NCBI GenBank assembly: GCA_963921825.1
Contig: OY997589.1
Span: 21,039,735 to 21,103,734 of the forward strand
DNA: 64,000 nucleotides
DNA from: Erodium maritimum
Lineage: Eukaryota > Streptophyta > Magnoliopsida > Geraniales > Geraniaceae
Direction: 5' to 3'
Shown: positions 58,750 to 64,000 of the stretch, piece after piece
How positions within the stretch are numbered: position 1 is the first letter of the stretch
Layout: every line of letters begins with the position of its first letter
Translations under genes and position numbers: made by a program
The notes under the pieces: model-generated
Databases searched by the model: none
Told to the model about the DNA's origin: nothing
Seen by the model: the letters and a program-made list of their open reading frames with translations, nothing else

Positions 58750-59835
58750 GTGATCTATCTGTTTACAGAAAAAGATAATGATATTAATATGGTTGATAGT
58801 GTCACTACACATACAATTCTGATAAACAAGAAATATTTTTCATGTCGGACCATGGTCGAGGCAAACATGAACACCATTATGGGTGCTGCAAATATAATAG
58901 AGGGCTCCGGAAGAGCTATCTTGTTATTGAAAAATGAAATATTTGGAGTGTCTTGTTTATAATTTTATTTATTTGTCTTATGACAAACTATGGACAAAAG
59001 TTTCTCTAATTATGTTAAAAGCAACGAGAATCGCTTTGCTTGACAGATTAAATTGAACAAAATATCTGGTGCATCAGATCTTATTGAAGGCTTTGGAAGA
59101 GCCAATGTAATGTTACCAAGTGGTACACAATTTATTATCAATGATGCAAGTTCTCAACCGGATCAAAAAGAAACTTGTTCAGTTTCAAAGATATTCGCTG
59201 AAATGGTTATGACATTGAGACAACAAATGAAAATAACGTTGAATGTTTATACATCACGTCCATGGTCTCGGAGAGAAAAGAAATTGTGAAAAAACTCCCT
59301 TCATATAGTTCTGGATTATTTTATACTTTATTAATCCAATTGAATCCAATATGATGATTAACCAAAAACAAATGGAACCATCAAATTTTATGATATGACA
59401 TGATCGTTTAGGTCATCTGGGTTCCATAATGATGAGAACAATCATAGAAAATTCACATGGACATACTTTGTAGAGTAAAAATGTCCTTTTTGTAAAAAAG
59501 ATTACCCATGTGTTGCTTGTTTTCAAGGAAAACTTATTACAAGACCATCTCCAATGAAAGTTGAGACTGAATGTCCAACATTTTTAGAAAGAATTCCCAC
59601 AGATATATTGGAATTCATGACATGTGATATGTTTACGACACGATTTACCAACTATCAATTTGATGAGACAATTTTCCTTACATTAGGGGGAGATAAAGAA
59701 AAGTCTGAAAAAGAAAGACGAGAAATTTCATGGAATGCATTGACATTGTCTCATTTTGATCCTCGTACGAATCAATGTGAACTAGAAGTTCTAGAAAATT
59801 ATCCACTTACGAAAGGTTGCAAACACATTGCCTAA
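58750..59835 (+). pseudogene. Copia protease / GAG-pre-integrase region, integrase core deleted
   Basis: Two tandem-like protease traces read NTIMGAANIIEGSGRAILLL (58870-58940) and NKISGASDLIEGFGRANVML (59053-59115). Then CLYITS-like and KKLPSYSSGLFYTL follow. At 59396-59398 a TGA replaces the Trp codon before HDRLGHLGS. CPFCKKDYPCVACFQGKL and PSPMKVETECPTFLERI come next. Sequence then jumps at about 59610-59640 to TRFTNYQFDETIF and SHFDPRTNQCELEV, which belong after the integrase core, so the catalytic core is deleted. Confidence 0.75.
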
Positions 59836-60112
59836 TGCATTTATAGATGTTAAGATTGTGATAAAATCACAGATACCAGTTGCTAATGTTCCTTTTAGAA
59901 TTACTCTTCCTGATGAAGAAATGGGAAATTTGCTAGCGCTAGCAAATGAGTCTGAAGCACGCAAGAAGCGTGGCAGACCTATTGGATCCAAAGATAAAAA
60001 CCCAAGAAAAAGAAAGGAACAAGTTCAGCAAGTTGGTAAATCAAATGATATCACAATTCCCAAAGAACAAGAAAATGTGATAAATGAAGAAACGTCTTCA
60101 AAAGATGATTAA
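59828..60112 (+). pseudogene. Copia integrase-RT linker
   Basis: Reads IKSQIPVANVPFRITLPDEE, RKKRGRPIGSKDKNPRKRKE. A basic GRP-containing linker of this kind precedes RT in many plant Copia polyproteins. Confidence 0.6.
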
Positions 60113-60184
60113 ACACCTGAAAAATATGATAATAAAGAGATCTTGATTAACTATTTCAATTAAGGTGAAAGATGGAATAGAAAA

Positions 60185-61085
60185 GAAGTTATTATGGATG
60201 ATATATTTGCACATGTTGTTACATTAGATATTTTAAAAGAAAACGAGGATAATGAACCAAGATCGGTCAGTGAATGCCGACGAAGAAATGATTGGCCGAA
60301 AGGGAAAAATGTCATTGAGAGGGAATTGAATTCACTCAATAAACGCCAAGTCTTTGGACCTGTAGTCCAAACACCTGAAGATGTCAGGCCTGTAGGATAT
60401 AAATGGGTATTTGTGCGCAAAAGAAATGAGAAGAACGAGGTCGTATGATACAAAGCGCGACTCGTCGCACAAAGATTTTTCAACGACCATGAATTGATTA
60501 TGAAGAGACATATTCACCGGTTATGGATGCAATCACGTTTATATTTTTACTCAATATGTCAATTTTAGAGGGACTTAAAATGAACTTGATGGATGTCGTG
60601 ACAACCTATTTATATGGGTCACTTGATAATGACATTTACGTGAAAATCCCTGAAGGACTAAAAGTGGCTGAAGCATGCATCTCAAAAACTCAAGAAATGT
60701 ACTCAATAAAACTCCAAAGATCTTTGTATGAGATAAAACAATCTGGTCGAATGTGGTATAATCGTCTCAGTGAATACCTTTTGAAAGAAGTACACATCAA
60801 CAATAAAATATGTCCATGCGTTTTTATCAAACGGACGAAAACCGTATTTTTCATCATCACGATTTATGTTGATGATTTGAACATCATCGGAATGCATGAT
60901 AAACTTGTAGAGACGATGAAATACTTGAAAAGTAAATTCGAAATGAAAGACTTGGGAAAAAACAAAATTTTGTCTTGGCCTTCAGATTAAATATTTGTCG
61001 AAGGAGATTTTTGTTCACTAGTCATCATATATTGAGAAGATCCTTAAAATACTCAATATGGATAATTCACATCATTTGAGTTCCC
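60185..61085 (+). pseudogene. Copia reverse transcriptase
   Basis: Motifs: SVSECRRRNDWPKGK, ELNSLNKRQVFGPV, RPVGYKWVFVRKRNEKNEVV, stop, YKARLVAQ, then MNLMDVVTTYLYGSLDNDIY, SLYEIKQSGRMWYNRL and the palm motif YVDDLNIIG near 60865. This is the Copia RT (RVT_2) signature. A frameshift follows near 60980, and the sequence ends at 61109 where a Gypsy LTR begins. Confidence 0.88.
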
Positions 61086-61611
61086 CCATGGTTGTTCGAT
61101 AACTTGATGTGTAATAACCACTCCCGGTCAACGCCAGTCAAACCTGCGAAAAACAGGAAAATTTAAAATTTTTGAGCAAGCACTGAATTGAACCGGAATT
61201 GGACCCCGAGGGTCATACCGGACTTAAGTTGACCCCGTTATCGACCAAAGTGAGTTCCGGGGGACTCAGGGCAACTTTCTGATCAATTTGGGAAATGTTG
61301 ACTTTTCGTTGGAAAAGTCAACCGAGCGACGTTTTGGTCCATTCGAGGACCGGTTTGGATCCAAAAAGCTTAGCCGTCGTCGCAGCGGTCTTAGTTGAGC
61401 CATTTCCTTGAAGCCCGCCAAGTTTCGTAATTTCTTGGGAAAAGTGCCCGTTCGGGGCCTGAAACGTCCGTTTTTCGCGAATCTGATTGGAAAATATCAA
61501 GTAGATATTTTTCAAAAGGTGTGGGACCCACCTTTCCACTTGTCCAACAAGTGGTGGTGTTAATTTTGGGGGGAAAATGAGTGGTGAAGCCATATGTGGC
61601 CGGCCACACCT

Positions 61612-61715
61612 TAGAAAAAGAAAAAAAAAGGAAATTAGAGTTAGTTGTTTAGAAAGAGAAAGAAGAGAGAAGAAAGGGAGAGAAGGAGAAGAAGGAAGAG
61701 AGAAAGCTAGGGTTT
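61612..61715. repeat. GA-rich low-complexity tract
   Basis: Purine run with AGAAAGAGAAAGAAGAGAGA-like words, followed by AGCTAGGGTTTGGG. Open frames over it are compositional. Confidence 0.8.
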
Positions 61716-61957
61716 GGGCACTATTCACGCCATATCCAACCCTTGGATCGTCTCGAGGCAAGGAGCAATCGACTTCCCCTCGTTCTCCTCTACGGTATAC
61801 ACCGAACCGATTCTCGTTTTGTTTAATTTTGGAAGTTAGGTTTTTGTAAAACTATTAGTTTGAGGTGGTTTTGATGTTGGGTTAATTGTTGGAGACGTTT
61901 TAGAGGTGTTGGAGGTTTGATTGAACGTTTTCCGGCGACCGGGGGCTCGGGAGAAGC

Positions 61958-62157
61958 NNNNNNNNNNNNNNNNNNNNNNNNNNNNNNNNNNNNNNNNNNN
62001 NNNNNNNNNNNNNNNNNNNNNNNNNNNNNNNNNNNNNNNNNNNNNNNNNNNNNNNNNNNNNNNNNNNNNNNNNNNNNNNNNNNNNNNNNNNNNNNNNNNN
62101 NNNNNNNNNNNNNNNNNNNNNNNNNNNNNNNNNNNNNNNNNNNNNNNNNNNNNNNNN
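61958..62157. other. Assembly gap of 200 N
   Basis: Exactly 200 undetermined bases inside an LTR. A round number suggests a placeholder of unknown true size. Confidence 0.99.
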
Positions 62158-62819
62158 GGGCCGGGTGGGGCCCACGTGCTCGGGTTTAGTGTTCGGGAGG
62201 TTTAAAACGTTCCCAGGACCATTTATCCATAACCGAATCGAAAATTGGAATTAAATTGGAAAAGTTATAATTAACGGGTTTTAGAAACTTGAAACGGTAA
62301 TTAATTGACTCGGGAGTCGGAATTAAATTCGGTCAAGTACATTGGGACCCTTGAATTATTCTAAGACCGTGGAAACGAAAACGGGAATTTTGGAGCCCCG
62401 GAAAGGGCATTTACAAAACCCGGGCAGATTCGTCATGTCGGGCGAATCGGGCCTTGACGGGTCCCTTATCGACAATGTCGAGTAATTGGGAAGTTTGGGG
62501 AGTGATCGACATTGTCGGGGTTAAGTTTGGGCATCGAGTTTAATGATTTTCAGTTTATTCCTGCAAGTTGTTAAGTGCCTTGAATTTGTGTTCTTTTAGA
62601 TCGTGCCACGGACCGAGGCAAGGGAAAGCTGGGTGAGTGACTGAGATCATCACCGGAGCTCGTTGTTTGGCTTTTGGAGAACACGCATGAGGTAGGGAAA
62701 AGTAGCCGGATCTCGGCCCTGACTGGGGAAAGTTAATAGTAGAATTGCATGTGACACCGGGGTGTCGTGGGTTAAGTAGTTTTATTTAAATATTAGAAAG
62801 GCATGATACAGGATCGTAA

Positions 62820-63030
62820 CAATTATTGGAAAAGCATGTGACACTTAGTAGTGTCGTAGGAGCAGAGAACTTAGCGATGTTAGAATTACTGGAGGCATAT
62901 GACCATGCCCGGAGGTTGTTTGTGAACTTATCGATATTAAGAGTAATGGAGGCATATGACCATGCCCGGAGGTTGATTGAGAAACTGTTGATATTAGGAC
63001 TGTTGGAGGCTTTGGTTAAGCCGGAGGTTG
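62820..63030. repeat. ~65-bp repeats with GGAGGCATATGACCATGCCC
   Basis: GGAGGCATATGACCATGCCC then GGAGGTTG occurs twice (near 62890 and 62948), followed by a diverged third unit. The inverted homologue near 56190-56280 has one fewer full unit. Confidence 0.75.
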
Positions 63031-63039
63031 TTTGTTTAT

Positions 63040-63180
63040 TTGGTGTCTTGGGTGGCCTTGAGAGCCCGTGCTATTATTGTTGAGTCTTGGGTGGCCTTGA
63101 GAGCCCGTGCTATTATTGTTGAGTCTTGGGTGGCCATGAGAGCCCGCGCTATTATTTGTGTTTGGGTGGCCATGAGAGCC
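63040..63180. repeat. 39-bp minisatellite, about four units
   Basis: TTGGGTGGCCTTGAGAGCCC followed by GTGCTATTATTGTTGAGTC, 39 bp, repeated with small changes. Inverted homologue at about 55975-56165. Confidence 0.85.
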
Positions 63181-63229
63181 CGTGTACTAAGGTTGGTGTC
63201 TTTGGCTGGCCTGACCAAGTTAGAGTCTC

Positions 63230-63258
<29 letters not shown>
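63230..63258. repeat. Poly(G) run of 29
   Basis: Twenty-nine consecutive G after TTAGAGTCTC. A second TTAGAGTCTCGG without the run lies about 60 bp on, so the run sits in a local duplication. Could be a true homopolymer, a collapsed repeat or a sequencing artefact. Confidence 0.9.
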
Positions 63259-63260
<2 letters not shown>

Positions 63261-63319
63261 GCAAGCATTCTTTGGCTGGCTTACGAGTTAGAGTCTCGGT
63301 AAGTTGCGAGCGTGTATTA

Positions 63320-63930
63320 TTGTTGAGTTTGGGTGGCCATGAGTGCCTGTGGGGTTGTTGAACCCGTGTCTTTACCTTTGGTGTTTGGGTGGCCATGAGT
63401 GCCCGTGGGGTCGTTGAACCCGTGTCTTTACCTTTGGTGTTTTGGGTGGCCATGAGTGCCCGTAGGGTTGTTGAACCCGTGTATTTACTGTTGGTGGTTT
63501 GAGTGGCCGTGAGTGCCCGTGGGGTTGTTGAGTCCGTGGTTTACTGTTGGTGTATCTTGGGAGGCCGTGAGTGCCTGTGGGACTGTTGAGTCCGTGGTTT
63601 ACTGTTGGTGTATCTTGGGAGGCCGTGAGTGCCTGTGGGACTGTTGAGCCCGTGGTTTACTGTTGGTGTATCTTGGGAGGCCGTGAGTGCCTGTGGGGCT
63701 GTTGAGTCCGTGGTTTACTGTTGGTGTATCTTGGAGGCCGTGAGTGCCTGTGGGGCTGTTGAGTCTGTGTCTTTATTGTTGGTGTGTATTGGGAGGTCGT
63801 GAGTGCCCGTGGGGTTGTTGAGCCCGTGAGTTACTGTTGGTGTGTCTTGGGATGTCGTGAGTGCCTGTGGGGTTGTTGAGTCCGTTTTTTATGGTTGGTG
63901 TCTTGGGTGGCCATGAGTGCCTGTGGAGTG
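63320..63930. repeat. 58-bp minisatellite, about eleven units
   Basis: Each unit carries GGCC(A/G)TGAGTGCC(C/T)GTGG, GTTGA(A/G)(C/T)CCGTG and TTTACTGTTGGTGT. Three units near 63540-63713 are almost identical at exactly 58 bp. The inverted homologue at 55780-55960 has about four. Confidence 0.9.
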
Positions 63931-64000
63931 CTGAACCTGTGTTGTTGTTGTTTGTTGAACTTGCTTGTGATTGTGATTGTGGTTACCTGAGTGAGAGAGG

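Larger units (their letters stand above)
53319..61109 (+). mobile_element. Decayed Copia retrotransposon, plus strand
   Basis: From left: short LTR (53319-53581), primer-like site, long gag region, a solo Gypsy LTR inserted at 54918-58085, the end of gag, protease-like and GAG-pre-integrase parts, then RT. RT after integrase remnants is the Ty1/Copia order. It is cut at 61110 by another Gypsy-type LTR, so the RNase H end and right LTR are not in view. Stops and an integrase-core deletion make it inactive. Confidence 0.85.
61110..64000 (+). mobile_element. Gypsy-type LTR, left end and most of body, runs off the window
   Basis: Begins TGTAATAACCACTCCCGGTC, similar to the element-direction start of the Del/Tekay LTR (TGTAAGAACCGCCCCCGGTC). 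Further right (62600-64000) it matches the solo LTR 54918-58085 in inverted orientation. The end lies outside the window, so whether this is solo or part of an element is unknown. It interrupts Copia pol. It contains a 200-N gap, a G29 run and two minisatellites. Confidence 0.8.

Noticed and set aside
63320-63930. Regular repeat array that might suggest CRISPR
   Set aside because: Units are head-to-tail with no unique spacers, lie inside an LTR and the genome is a plant: a minisatellite.

Overview
This window is nuclear DNA of a flowering plant. It holds one intron-bearing plant gene set in dense layers of retrotransposons: Ty3/Gypsy of the Del/Tekay type, other Gypsy chromovirus remains, Copia, L1-type LINEs with RNase H, plus hAT and Mutator-like MITEs. 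A 200-N gap marks a draft assembly. No bacterial-type operon, rRNA, tRNA or CRISPR array was seen.

Layout. 1-4760: a decayed minus-strand LINE carrying a 2.75-kb solo LTR (179-2932, TSD GCATC). 4761-6490: unassigned DNA, then the 3' flank of the gene. 6491-12188 (minus): a nine-exon gene for a SCAI/DUF3550 (UPF0682) protein, predicted 598 aa, with one likely GC-AG intron. 12189-15124: gene upstream region and mostly unassigned DNA. 15216-26292: a LINE-like retroposon broken by a 9.1-kb Del/Tekay element on the minus strand (16844-25977). This element has a full 3' LTR, gag, protease, RT, RNase H, integrase and chromodomain remains, a tRNA-Met primer site and a truncated 5' LTR. 26613-27563: a hAT-type element with a Mutator-like MITE nested in it. 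27856-32831: a decayed plus-strand chromovirus with a 1.36-kb internal tandem duplication and a foldback MITE in its left LTR. 36477-40925: a LINE on the minus strand with endonuclease, RT, zf-RVT and RNase H. 42337-43665: a small poly(A) retroposon with a 10-bp TSD. About 44630-45675: a foldback element with ~140-bp arms and an internal 288-bp tandem repeat. 46380-53114: a LINE fragment cut by three nested solo LTRs, each with a perfect 5-bp TSD. 53319-61109: a decayed Copia element cut by another solo LTR (54918-58085, TSD TCATC) and ended by a Gypsy-type LTR that runs from 61110 past the window end.

The only gene likely to serve the host is the SCAI homologue. Everything else recognised is mobile DNA, nearly all disabled by stops, deletions or LTR-LTR recombination. 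The clearest result is the insertion history read from target-site duplications. I found no convincing new biochemical system. The most unusual items are the triple solo-LTR nest, the foldback element with internal repeats, the predicted GC-AG intron with a competing GT four bases away, and a dense TGACG/CGTCA cluster in one LTR.
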